Assembly: GCF_042663225.1 (NCBI RefSeq)
Contig: NZ_JBHTAA010000005.1
Span: forward strand, 806,001-870,000
Reading direction: 5' to 3'
Length of the DNA stretch: 64,000 bases
Source of the DNA: Haloferax namakaokahaiae
GTDB taxonomy: Archaea; Halobacteriota; Halobacteria; Halobacteriales; Haloferacaceae
In this document: in pieces, positions 9,232 to 16,775 of the stretch
Layout: each line of letters begins with the position of its first letter
Position numbering within the stretch: the stretch's first letter is position 1
Notes under the pieces: model-generated
What the model saw: only the letters and a program-made list of their open reading frames with translations
What the model was told of the DNA's origin: nothing
Databases searched by the model: none
Position numbers and translations under genes: made by a program

Positions 9232-9291
9232 TGGGCGTTGGTGCCGGCCGCTTGTGTCTCGACACGGTAAAAGCCAGTGATTGTCCTCCAT

Positions 9292-9299
9292 TTTAAATG
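9292..9299 (-). promoter_or_regulatory. TATA-like box for the CNNM/CBS gene
   Basis: Read on the minus strand this is TCATTTAAAA. It lies about 60 nt before the chosen start and overlaps the alternative upstream ATG, which would therefore not be transcribed. This decides the start codon. Confidence 0.4.
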
Positions 9300-9395
9300 A
9301 TTAGTTACCAGATTCGTAATTAGTCGAGGATATTCTGTGTTTTCGATATCGGATTGGGCCAGAGTTAATGATATCGCTCCAAAAGGAATCGAACG

Positions 9396-9866
9396 ATGAC
9401 GACGCGAGAGTTAGACGCCTTAGACAAACAGATTTTGTACACCCTCCAATCCGAGGCCAGACACACGTCGTCGAGCGATATCGCGTCCGAACACGATGTG
9501 TCGGCGAGCACCGTCCGAAACCGCATCCAGCAGTTGGAAGCCGACGGCGTGATTCGCGGCTATCACGCCGACGTGGACTACGAGACGACGGGCTACCAAC
9601 TCTTCACACTCATCGTCTGTACGGCCCCGATTCCGGAGCGCGAAGAACTCGCAGCGGCGGCCGCCAACGTTCCCGGCGTCGTCGAAGTCCAAGAAGTGGT
9701 GACCGGACGGGGAAACGTCCTCGTTCACGGGATCGGCGTCGATGGTGACGACCTGAGTCGCATCGGCGAGGAGTTAGACGAACTCGGTCTCCAAGTCTCG
9801 GACGAGGATTTGATTCGGAACACCCACAAGCGGCCGTATTCGGCGTTCGACGCTGACGAAACGTAA
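9396..9866 (+). CDS. Lrp/AsnC family transcriptional regulator
   Basis: A 156-residue regulator with the same organisation as the gene at 2516: LDKQILYTLQSEARHTSSSDIA, recognition helix STVRNRIQQLEA, IRGYHADVDYETTGY, then TAPIPEREE and VVEVQEVVTGRGNVLV. Both proteins share CTAPIPER and a closing THK motif, so they are close paralogues. Together they bracket the DabAB/carbonic anhydrase block. It also neighbours the convergent KDPG aldolase gene. Its targets and ligand are unknown. Confidence 0.9.
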   Translation: MTTRELDALDKQILYTLQSEARHTSSSDIASEHDVSASTVRNRIQQLEADGVIRGYHADVDYETTGYQLFTLIVCTAPIPEREELAAAAANVPGVVEVQEVVTGRGNVLVHGIGVDGDDLSRIGEELDELGLQVSDEDLIRNTHKRPYSAFDADET

Positions 9867-9881
9867 AGACCGTATCGCAGG

Positions 9882-10538
9882 TTACTCTCGGGCGGCGTCG
9901 ATGGTTTCGGAGAACTCCCGGGCCGTCTCGGTAATCGTCTCGAAGTCGCCGTTTGCGATGGCTTCGTCGTCCATGATGGCACCGCCAGCGCCGACGACGA
10001 TTGCGCCCGCTTCGATGTAGTCGGCGACGTTGTCGAGACCGATGCCGCCGGTCGGCATCAACGGAATCTGCGGCAGTGGGCCGTGAATGCTCTTGAGGTG
10101 GCCCGGGCCGAACGACGAGGCGGGGAATACTTTCACGAAGTCAGCGCCGGCGCTGTAGGCGTTGACCGCCTCGGTGGGCGTTGCGATGCCGGGTGCGACG
10201 AGCGTTCCGTACCGATTGCAGGCCTCGACGACGCCTTCGTCGAAGTTCGGGCCGACGACGAACTCCGCGCCCGACTGAATCGCGGCGGTCGCGGTGGGTT
10301 CGTCGAGGACGGTTCCTGCGCCGACGATGGCCTCGTCGTCGGAGAAGGACGCCGACACCTCGCCGATGAGGTCCATCGCGTTCGGGTTGTCGGCGGTGAT
10401 TTCGTAGGCGGTCACGCCACCCTCGTTGAGGGCGTCGGCGACTTCGATGATGGTGTCGGCGTCGGCACCGCGCATCACCGCGACGACGCCGCTATCGATG
10501 AGTCGCTGCATGTCCTCGTGTACGTCGAGTGCTCCCAT
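9882..10538 (-). CDS. kdgA: 2-keto-3-deoxy-6-phosphogluconate aldolase (KDPG/KHG aldolase)
   Basis: A 218-residue class I aldolase of the KDPG/KHG family. It cleaves KDPG to pyruvate and glyceraldehyde 3-phosphate, the key step of the semi-phosphorylative Entner-Doudoroff pathway of haloarchaea. The Schiff-base lysine is Lys136 in GADFVKVFPAS, the general acid/base Glu is Glu46 in AYEIT, and phosphate-binding MPTGGIG is present. A GTG two codons upstream could also serve, but the ATG giving MGALDV fits the leaderless spacing to the TATA box at 10560-10571. Confidence 0.92.
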   Translation of the reverse strand: MGALDVHEDMQRLIDSGVVAVMRGADADTIIEVADALNEGGVTAYEITADNPNAMDLIGEVSASFSDDEAIVGAGTVLDEPTATAAIQSGAEFVVGPNFDEGVVEACNRYGTLVAPGIATPTEAVNAYSAGADFVKVFPASSFGPGHLKSIHGPLPQIPLMPTGGIGLDNVADYIEAGAIVVGAGGAIMDDEAIANGDFETITETAREFSETIDAARE

Positions 10539-10559
10539 GGTCACCCCGATATTTACTAC

Positions 10560-10571
10560 AATAATTAATAA
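10560..10571 (-). promoter_or_regulatory. TATA-like box of the KDPG aldolase gene
   Basis: The AT-only stretch reads TTATTAATTATT on the minus strand and lies 22-33 nt before the ATG, predicting a leaderless transcript. Confidence 0.5.
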
Positions 10572-10736
10572 AGGCCAGTCTTCCGTGCACCATTCGCCGT
10601 GGCGTTCCGGCAGTCACATTCATCGTATCCGACGTGATTGTCTCGTGTCACCACGCGACATGCTCAAATTCGCTCGGCACTAACGTCAGGTAAGCGACGG
10701 TGGATGCGGACGCACCCGCGTTGCCGCCGCCGTATC

Positions 10737-11762
10737 ATGACACACATCGACCTCGAACGACTGTACCGTGAGGTGATTCCCTCTGTCGTCTCCGTCTACG
10801 TCAACGGGCGGCGGCGCAGTACCGGAGGCGCGGGAAGCGCCTTCGTCTACGACGACCAACACCTCGTCACCAACGAGCACGTCGCCCGTCTGGCGACCGC
10901 CGACGACCGCGTCGAACTCCGATTCGCCGACGGGTCGTGGCGAGTCGGCGAAGTCGTCGGCTCGGACGCCTACACCGACTTGGCAGTCATCGCCGTTCCC
11001 GACCTCCCCGCCGACGCGTCGCCGCTGACGCTCGCCACCGACAACCCCGCACCCGGCCGCCACGTCGCGGCCCTCGGCAATCCCCTCGGTCTCGACGGGT
11101 CGATTTCGGCGGGTATCGTCTCCGGCGCGAATCGCTCGCTGCCGACCTCCAACGGCTTTGCCATCCCCGACGTGGTGCAGACCGACGCGCCAATCAACCC
11201 CGGAAATTCGGGCGGCCCCCTCGTCGGCGTCGTCGCCGCGGCGGAGAGCGACGACCCGACCTACGAAGTCGTCGGCGTCAACCGAGCGAAGTCGGGCGAC
11301 AACATCGGCTTTGCCGTCTCGCCAATCATCGCCCAACACATCCTCCCGAGCCTCGTCACGGACGGGCGCTACCGCCACTCGTACCTCCGCGCGCGGACGC
11401 TCGACGTGACGCCGACGATTGCAGCGGTCAACGACGTGGCCGCACCGACCGGCGTGCTCGTCGTCGATTTCGGCCGTGGAGACGCGTCTGACGACGGCCT
11501 GCGTGGCTGTACGGACGCGGTCGAAGTCCACGGTATGCGCATCCCCGTGGGCGGCGACGTCATCGTCGCCATCGAAGGGCGGCCGATTCGCACCCACGAG
11601 GAGTTGATGCGCTATCTCATCACCGAGACGAATCCGAGCGAACCCGTCGCGGTCGATGTCCTGCGCGACGGCGAACCGCTCACGCTCTGTCTCGTCCTCG
11701 ACGAACGCCCCTTCGTCGGGAGCGACGACCGAACCGGCGGGAGTCACATCCCCATCGAGTGA
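10737..11762 (+). CDS. HtrA/DegP-like trypsin-type serine protease with PDZ region
   Basis: A 341-residue protein. The catalytic triad is visible: His48 in VTNEHVA, Asp81 in YTDLAVI and Ser158 in INPGNSGGPL. A C-terminal PDZ-like region follows (about 225-325, with VGGDVIVAIEGRPIRTHEELM). HtrA proteases degrade damaged proteins. No signal peptide or membrane anchor is visible from the chosen ATG, so this copy is predicted to be cytoplasmic. The longer upstream ORF lacks family similarity. It is divergent from the KDPG aldolase gene. Confidence 0.9.
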   Translation: MTHIDLERLYREVIPSVVSVYVNGRRRSTGGAGSAFVYDDQHLVTNEHVARLATADDRVELRFADGSWRVGEVVGSDAYTDLAVIAVPDLPADASPLTLATDNPAPGRHVAALGNPLGLDGSISAGIVSGANRSLPTSNGFAIPDVVQTDAPINPGNSGGPLVGVVAAAESDDPTYEVVGVNRAKSGDNIGFAVSPIIAQHILPSLVTDGRYRHSYLRARTLDVTPTIAAVNDVAAPTGVLVVDFGRGDASDDGLRGCTDAVEVHGMRIPVGGDVIVAIEGRPIRTHEELMRYLITETNPSEPVAVDVLRDGEPLTLCLVLDERPFVGSDDRTGGSHIPIE

Positions 11763-11832
11763 GTCAGTTTCGGAGACTCTGACCACCTCTTTCTGACCAC
11801 CTGTTCATGTGTCGCGGGCGCGAACTGTACGT

Positions 11833-12273
11833 ATGGAGAACGTCAGATACGTCTACACCGTGGGAATGGACGACGACGAGATTGCGACCCGTCTGCAACG
11901 CGCCGACGCTGGCGTCCTCTCGCTCGCGGCCGACGGCCGCGCCTACGCGATTCCCGTTCACGTCCACTACGACCGCGCAGGCGGCCGCTTGCTCTTTCGA
12001 CTCTCGGACGACGGGCACAGCGAGAAGTTCGAGTTCGTCGAATCGACCGACGAAGCCACCTTCACCAGCTACGGCGACGAGGGCGAAGACTCGTGGAGCA
12101 TCGTCGCCCGCGGTGAGATTCACCGATTGCCGGACGACGAACTGCCGGACGACACGACACTGAACACGGTCTATCGCCCGCTTCGCGTCTTCGACGAAGA
12201 CATCGCGGACATCGAACTCGTTCCGCTCGAACTCGTCCTCGGTGAGTTGACGGGGCGAAAGACCGCTCGGTAG
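11833..12273 (+). CDS. Pyridoxamine 5'-phosphate oxidase-like FMN-binding split-barrel protein
   Basis: A 146-residue protein with the small split-beta-barrel layout seen in haloarchaeal pyridoxamine phosphate oxidase-like proteins: GVLSLAADGRAYAIPVHVHYD (first strands), then LLFRLSDDGHSEKFEF and WSIVARGEIHRL. Such proteins bind FMN, F420 or heme, so the exact reaction cannot be assigned. The ATG giving MENVRYVYTV is preferred to one eight codons upstream. It stands alone downstream of the protease. Confidence 0.75.
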   Translation: MENVRYVYTVGMDDDEIATRLQRADAGVLSLAADGRAYAIPVHVHYDRAGGRLLFRLSDDGHSEKFEFVESTDEATFTSYGDEGEDSWSIVARGEIHRLPDDELPDDTTLNTVYRPLRVFDEDIADIELVPLELVLGELTGRKTAR

Positions 12274-12330
12274 CCTGCGTTTGGCGACTCAATACCGGTC
12301 TTCGACGGCTTAGTACCCGGTTTCGACGAC

Positions 12331-13086
12331 TCAGTACACTTCTCGAACTGGGTCGGACTCGGTGAGGTCCACGGCGACGACGCGTTCGACTCGCGGGTGT
12401 TCGCGCACCCACCCGGCGATTCGGTCGGCGACCATCTCGTCACTCGCCGTTTCGACCATCGTCAGTACCGGCACGACCCGGGCCGTCCGTGGAACGCATT
12501 TCAATCCGCCGTCGTGGCTGGCGATGACCGACGCGATATCCCACGGCGAGAGCGCCTCACCCGGCGAACACTCGGTGACAGAGGCGACACGCTCTGGTCG
12601 GTGAACGGTCGCTTCGGTGAGCGATTCGCCGACGGCTTTGACACTCGCCAACGGGCAGACAATATCGGTCGTCTCGGGGAGTTGTGGTTCGTGGTCGTCG
12701 GGGGCCTTCAGTAACCGCGAGCGTGCGCCATCTGCTTTGACGATGACCTGGTCACTGGTCAGGTGCGCGAATTCATCGACTCGTTCTGTGCTGTAGCCGC
12801 GGTATCGCTCGTTCGACTGTCGTGCGGGAACGAGTCCGAGTGGTCGGCGAGAGTGGTTTTCGAGTGCGGAGACGGGGTCTTCGGTGACGGCGAGCGCCGC
12901 GACGTGGTCGTCGAATATCGGAATGCCCACCGTGCTCGTCAGGACGGCATCGAGTTCTTCGGTGAGTCGGTAGAGGAAGGGTTTGATTCCACCCGCGCCG
13001 ACGACGCCGACGAGTTCGCTCCGGCCGATGCCAACCGCGTCCGCGAGCGCCGAGTTCGGCGCAGTCGTCGGCGCCTCCGCGGTCAT
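12331..13086 (-). CDS. YqeC-like protein (selenium-dependent hydroxylase accessory family)
   Basis: A 251-residue protein with the YqeC hallmark KADGARSRLLKAPDDHEP and PETTDIVCPLAS. The N-terminal nucleotide loop is VGAGGIKPFLYRL. Relatives have a GxGGKT loop, so the usual Lys-Thr/Ser pair is altered here. Bacterial YqeC genes travel with molybdenum hydroxylase maturation genes; none is nearby, so the partner is unknown. The start overlaps the stop of the small ORF upstream as ATGA, suggesting translational coupling. Confidence 0.75.
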   Translation of the reverse strand: MTAEAPTTAPNSALADAVGIGRSELVGVVGAGGIKPFLYRLTEELDAVLTSTVGIPIFDDHVAALAVTEDPVSALENHSRRPLGLVPARQSNERYRGYSTERVDEFAHLTSDQVIVKADGARSRLLKAPDDHEPQLPETTDIVCPLASVKAVGESLTEATVHRPERVASVTECSPGEALSPWDIASVIASHDGGLKCVPRTARVVPVLTMVETASDEMVADRIAGWVREHPRVERVVAVDLTESDPVREVY

Positions 13087-13232
13087 CGGTCCCACTCACG
13101 GTACTGGTTCGCCGGTCGGAGAGACGGTCCAGAGAGGGGTGTCGGTACGCGGGCGCGCCAGACGCGATGGTGTTCGAACTGCCGGTGTTGGCCCCCACAC
13201 ATGTCACACTCTGTGATGTCCTCGATATTCAT
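13083..13232 (-). CDS. 49-residue CxxC microprotein coupled to the YqeC-like gene
   Basis: ATG to TGA encodes 49 residues beginning MNIEDITECDMCGGQHRQF and ending NQYREWDR. It has one CDMC pair and five His, so a metal-binding knuckle formed by dimerisation is possible. The TGA overlaps the ATG of the YqeC-like gene as ATGA, which argues strongly that it is translated. It resembles the many tiny zinc-finger-like proteins of haloarchaea but I recognise no named family. Confidence 0.55.
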   Translation of the reverse strand: MNIEDITECDMCGGQHRQFEHHRVWRARVPTPLSGPSLRPANQYREWDR

Positions 13233-13253
13233 GCTACCGCCCGCGCTGACCCG

Positions 13254-13521
13254 TCAGCGATTCGGAATCGTCTCGGTCAATTGGGCGAGCAAGGGGTCGC
13301 GGTAGAGATAGCCGAGGACGGAGACGGCCAACAACACCGTGACGGCGACGACTGCTTGGAAACTCTCGCGGTTGGCCGCCGCAGACCCGGCGAAGCAGAT
13401 TGCATCGTCTGGAATCCCCGGAATCAGGAAGATGAGAGAGCACCGAAAACCCGTGGGAGGTCGATACGTCGTCGAACCGCGTGAGGACCGCCGGGTCGAT
13501 AACGCGCTCGACAGTCGGCAC
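13254..13521 (-). pseudogene. Decayed VTT/DedA (SNARE-associated) family membrane protein
   Basis: Read on the minus strand, one frame gives VERVIDPAVLTRFDDVSTSHGFSVL. After a frame change near 13435 the next frame continues SLIFLIPGIPDDAICFAG, the signature of VTT/DedA proteins, then VVAVTVLLAVSVLGYLYRDPLLAQL and a TGA. The N-terminal membrane helices are missing because a TGA precedes in frame. The loop between the PDD motif and the last helix is shorter than in relatives. Three independent defects mark it as a relic rather than a sequencing slip. Confidence 0.7.
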
Positions 13522-13744
13522 TCACCACGAAGACGACAGGAGACGATTTCGAGGGACCTGTCGAGTCGGCACAGACCCGACAGACCAGTCAGAGGCTGCC
13601 CACAGACTCGGCCAGTTACCGTTCAGTATTGCGGGCAGATTACATACCAGACGTGATGGGGTATACCTATTCCTTTCTCAGTCAGGAGGATATAAGGCTG
13701 CGTTAAAACGTCACCCTTACTCGGACGTAGAAAGTGGAGTGGGT

Positions 13745-14731
13745 ATGAACGTCTCGTGTGTCCGCGTCGCCCGCGAAGACGGCGAAGCGACGCGACAACG
13801 CCTCGTCGATGCCGGTGTGTTGGACCACTCACACCGGATTACCGTCGTCGAAGGCGTCCTTTACATTCCCGTCACCGAACCCGAGCGCGTCCCCGAGGAG
13901 TTCGACGTCGTCACCCACGACGCACCGCTCCGCGAGACACAGACCACTCCCGCAGACGTCCTCGGCTACGAACCGTCGTACGAACGACTCGGCGATATCG
14001 TCATCATCGACGAGGACGACCCAGAGACGGCTCGTGAAATTGCCGACGCCATCGTCGAATCCGACATCAAAGCCGACAGCGTCGTCAATCGCGCCTCCAA
14101 AATCAAAGGCGAACTCCGCGTCCGCGACTGGGATGTCCTCGACGGCGACTCCACTGAGACAGTCCACAAAGAGTACGGCCACGAGTTCCACCTCGATATT
14201 GCGACGGTCTACTTCTCTCCTCGCCTCGCCACCGAGCGCCACCGAATCACCGAACAGATTTCGCCGGGCGAGCGCGTCTTCGACATGTTCGCCGGCGTCG
14301 GTCCCTATTCGATTCCGGCCGCCGCCGCAGGAGCCACCGTCGTCGCCTGTGACCTGAACGAAGCCGCAATCGAGTTCCTCGAAGAAAACGCCGAGCGCAA
14401 CGACGTTTCAGACCGCATCACGGCGATTCAGGGCGACGTGCGCGAGGTTGCCGACGACTACGAAGGCTGGGCCGACCGCCTTATCATGAACCTCCCGCAC
14501 AGCGCGAACGAGTTTATCGACACTGCAGTTCGCCTCGCCGGCGACGAGTGCGTCATTCACTTCTACGACATTCAGCACGAGGACGACCCGTTCGGACCGG
14601 GTCTCGAAGGGATTCGCGCCGCGGCCGAACCCGACTACGACGTCGAAGTTCTCACGGAGCGAGTCGTCCGGTCGTACTCGCCGAAAGAGGTCAACGTCTG
14701 TGCCGACGTTCGCCTGACGAAGCGGGCGTAA
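13745..14731 (+). CDS. trm5: tRNA (guanine37-N1)-methyltransferase Trm5
   Basis: A 328-residue class I methyltransferase that makes m1G37 next to the anticodon, preventing frameshifting. It has the N-terminal D1 domain (about 1-70), the YERLGDIVIIDE linker and the SAM site VFDMFAGVGPYSIPAA. Next come the acidic motif VACDLNEAAIEFL and the catalytic motif NLPHSANEF. An upstream in-frame extension to 13481 is not supported because it runs through the promoter (GGATATAAGG near 13690) and lacks family similarity. It immediately precedes a tRNA gene on the same strand. Confidence 0.92.
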   Translation: MNVSCVRVAREDGEATRQRLVDAGVLDHSHRITVVEGVLYIPVTEPERVPEEFDVVTHDAPLRETQTTPADVLGYEPSYERLGDIVIIDEDDPETAREIADAIVESDIKADSVVNRASKIKGELRVRDWDVLDGDSTETVHKEYGHEFHLDIATVYFSPRLATERHRITEQISPGERVFDMFAGVGPYSIPAAAAGATVVACDLNEAAIEFLEENAERNDVSDRITAIQGDVREVADDYEGWADRLIMNLPHSANEFIDTAVRLAGDECVIHFYDIQHEDDPFGPGLEGIRAAAEPDYDVEVLTERVVRSYSPKEVNVCADVRLTKRA

Positions 14732-14784
14732 TCGAAACAGGGAGCCGTGGTGACGACGGGCACTCGCGCCCCCGATTCGCAAGT

Positions 14785-14792
14785 CTTAATTA
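14785..14792 (+). promoter_or_regulatory. TATA-like box for tRNA-Thr
   Basis: The AT run CTTAATTA about 45 nt before the mature tRNA 5' end would place transcription start about 20 nt before the tRNA, leaving a short 5' leader for RNase P. Confidence 0.4.
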
Positions 14793-14833
14793 CGTAACCG
14801 GGGTACGAAATAATGCACTCAGAAGCGCACCAC

Positions 14834-14906
14834 GCCGGTGTAGCTCAGCTGGCAGAGCGATTCCTTCGTAAGGAATAGGCCGAGGGTTCAAATCCCTCCA
14901 CCGGCT
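14834..14906 (+). tRNA. tRNA-Thr (anticodon CGT)
   Basis: A complete cloverleaf. The acceptor stem is GCCGGTG with CACCGGC and the D stem GCTC with GAGC. The anticodon stem ATTCC/GGAAT encloses loop TTCGTAA, so the anticodon is CGT and reads ACG. The T stem GAGGG/CCCTC has loop TTCAAAT. The discriminator base is T, CCA is not encoded, and CTCTTT follows as a likely T-rich terminator. No intron is present. Confidence 0.97.
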
Positions 14907-14910
14907 CTTT

Positions 14911-15190
14911 CTACCGAACACAGTGAGGTTGAAGAGCCTCGCGTGGAGGGATTTGAGCCAGCGAGCAACGCTCCGCGTTGCGAGTGAGGTTCACAATCTC
15001 CTCCACCGGCTCTTTTTGACGCGAACTACACGCCGAGCACCTCGTGTGCTCGGCCCTCTCGTGAGCGGAAAATGAGTGACTGGAGGGATTTGAACTAGGG
15101 AGCGAACGACAGTGAGCGACCGTAGTTCACGCGAACGAAGTGAGCGTGAATATGTGAGGCACCTGCCTCACGACGTTCGCCCTCCTCTCC
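14911..15190 (+). repeat. Field of tRNA-Thr 3'-end fragments and palindromes
   Basis: This gene-free stretch holds partial copies of the neighbouring tRNA. An inverted T-arm (TGGAGGGATTTGA) lies at 14944-14956. A 16-nt direct copy of the tRNA 3' end (CCTCCACCGGCTCTTT) at 15000-15015 repeats 14895-14910. A second inverted T-arm (15 nt, TGGAGGGATTTGAAC) lies at 15081-15095. Between and after them are perfect hairpins: GCAACGC/GCGTTGC (14965-14981), GAGCAC/GTGCTC near 15030, TTCACGC/GCGTGAA near 15130 and GTGAGGCA/TGCCTCAC near 15155-15172. It looks like debris of repeated integration or duplication at a tRNA 3' end. Confidence 0.75.
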
Positions 15191-15208
15191 ACTGCCTTTT
15201 CCCGCGAT

Positions 15209-16567
15209 TCACGCGTGGAACGAACCCATGCAGTTGTACAACCCGCGTTCGTAGATATCGGGTTGCTTGTACACTTGGATGTGCGAGCCAATCTTCGCGT
15301 CGGCCCAGTGGGCGTGGTCGTCGTGGTCGAGGAGGCGGCGAACCAGTCGGTCGTCGGTGTCGAGGACGACGTAGCCATCGGTGTCGGCGAGGTAATCGAG
15401 GTCCGGGCTGGTGGTGTACTCGTAGCCGCCGCCGTTCATTCTGATATCGACCCATTCGTCTTCGACCAAGGGAACCAGAACGTGCGTGTCCGTCTCGAAA
15501 CCGATCGTCGTCCGCTTGTTTTCGAGGCTGTCGTACGCACTCGGAATCAGGGCTTTGAGTTCGTCCAGCGTCGGGTGGGGATCGCGTTCGTAGGTGAAGG
15601 TTCGCTTGGCGAGGACGGTTTCGACGTACTCGCGTTTCGCCTCTTTGTCGTCAGGTTCGAACTCTTTCGAGCGCTCGCCGGTCGTCAGGTCGATGTGTTC
15701 GTTCGCGTTCAAAAAGACCGGTTCGTGCTTCGAGCGGTCTACGTGTTCGAGGAAGAACTCACGCGCCTCTTCACGCGGGGGGTTCGCCGTGTACTGTGTG
15801 AGGTGAGCGAGTTTACCTGCGAGGACGTACTCGCCCGCGAAGGGGAGGTAGTAGTCGGGTTCGAACAGGTCGATGAAGTTGAGTGCGAGTTCGTGTTTCT
15901 CTCGAATGACGCGGTCGCGCTCTTCGAGTTTCTGCTCGTGGCTGTACTGCCCCATTGCCTGCGGATAGAACTGTGCGGCGCTGTACTGGTGGGCGAGCAA
16001 GTCCACGTGGCCGTACTGCTCTTTGACTTGGCGACACGGTTGTTCGGCGATGGGGTACGGGCAGTCGTTCGTATTGACCATCGTGAACGAGCCATCGTCG
16101 ATAACGGCCAGCGAATCGACTTGGGTCGAGCCGAAGGTGTCGGCTTGGTCGTCGTACCACGTACACCCGAAGAAATTCCCGCAGAGTTCCGGGTCGCACC
16201 CGTCGGCGGCGAGGATGTTGATGTGCGTTTCACCCTGCAGGTGTGTGCGCTCGCCGTGTGGGAGTTCGATCACGTCGAAACCTTGGTTTTCGATGCGGTC
16301 CCGGAGGTAATCCCACCGGTAGTCGTGGATGAGAACCGGGATGTCCGTGTCCATGCGGTCGAGCGTCGCCGGGTCGTAGTGGTCCGGGTGGACGTGCGAG
16401 ATGTAGATGTAGTCTACGTCGTTGAAGTCTTCCGGCTCGAACTCACGCGGTGGATAGTGACACCACGACCCGAAGTACGCGCCATCGACGAGCCACGGGT
16501 CACAGAGGATGTCCGTATCTTTCGTCTCGACCAGGAGGGCCGCCGAACCTAAGTACGTGATTTTCAT
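15209..16567 (-). CDS. Metallo-beta-lactamase-fold hydrolase, CMP-sialic acid hydroxylase-like
   Basis: A 452-residue protein. The N-terminal metallo-beta-lactamase domain (about 1-260) starts MKITYLGSAALLVET and carries the metal motif ISHVHPDHYDP (HxHxDH). The C-terminal ~120 residues end IGSHIQVYKQPDIYERGLYN, which resembles the C-terminus of CMP-N-acetylneuraminate monooxygenase-like proteins. No Rieske domain is present, so the oxygenase reaction itself is unlikely. Related orphan proteins occur in surface polysaccharide clusters, but none is here. Substrate unknown. Confidence 0.75.
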   Translation of the reverse strand: MKITYLGSAALLVETKDTDILCDPWLVDGAYFGSWCHYPPREFEPEDFNDVDYIYISHVHPDHYDPATLDRMDTDIPVLIHDYRWDYLRDRIENQGFDVIELPHGERTHLQGETHINILAADGCDPELCGNFFGCTWYDDQADTFGSTQVDSLAVIDDGSFTMVNTNDCPYPIAEQPCRQVKEQYGHVDLLAHQYSAAQFYPQAMGQYSHEQKLEERDRVIREKHELALNFIDLFEPDYYLPFAGEYVLAGKLAHLTQYTANPPREEAREFFLEHVDRSKHEPVFLNANEHIDLTTGERSKEFEPDDKEAKREYVETVLAKRTFTYERDPHPTLDELKALIPSAYDSLENKRTTIGFETDTHVLVPLVEDEWVDIRMNGGGYEYTTSPDLDYLADTDGYVVLDTDDRLVRRLLDHDDHAHWADAKIGSHIQVYKQPDIYERGLYNCMGSFHA

Positions 16568-16775
16568 GTTGCTATAGTATCACTTATTGGACTTTGATAT
16601 CCACTATATACTCGCAGACAGAGCGATGTAACTGAACCTTTCATTAGAAAATCAGGAAATGGATATGTTCACATACAACATGATTTATTGGTTTGGAATC
16701 GGCTACACGTTCAACAGAAGAGACTCCGAGAACGACCACGAAAATGTGTCGTTTAACTAACTATTAAAACGGAGA

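Noticed and set aside
8296..9270. Long open frame on the plus strand opposite the CNNM/CBS gene
   Set aside because: It is a codon-bias shadow: the minus strand shows clear DUF21 and CBS motifs, whereas this translation is Arg/Val/Asp-rich with no fold.
13481..13744. N-terminal extension of Trm5
   Set aside because: It crosses the promoter and the VTT relic and has no Trm5 similarity.
14895..15015. attL/attR pair of a currently integrated element
   Set aside because: Only 105 nt separate the copies and no integrase or cargo is present; at most it is a remnant.
15215..16552. 445-residue open frame opposite the metallo-beta-lactamase gene
   Set aside because: The minus strand has the HxHxDH motif and proper start; the plus translation is a low-complexity Val/Glu/Arg mirror.
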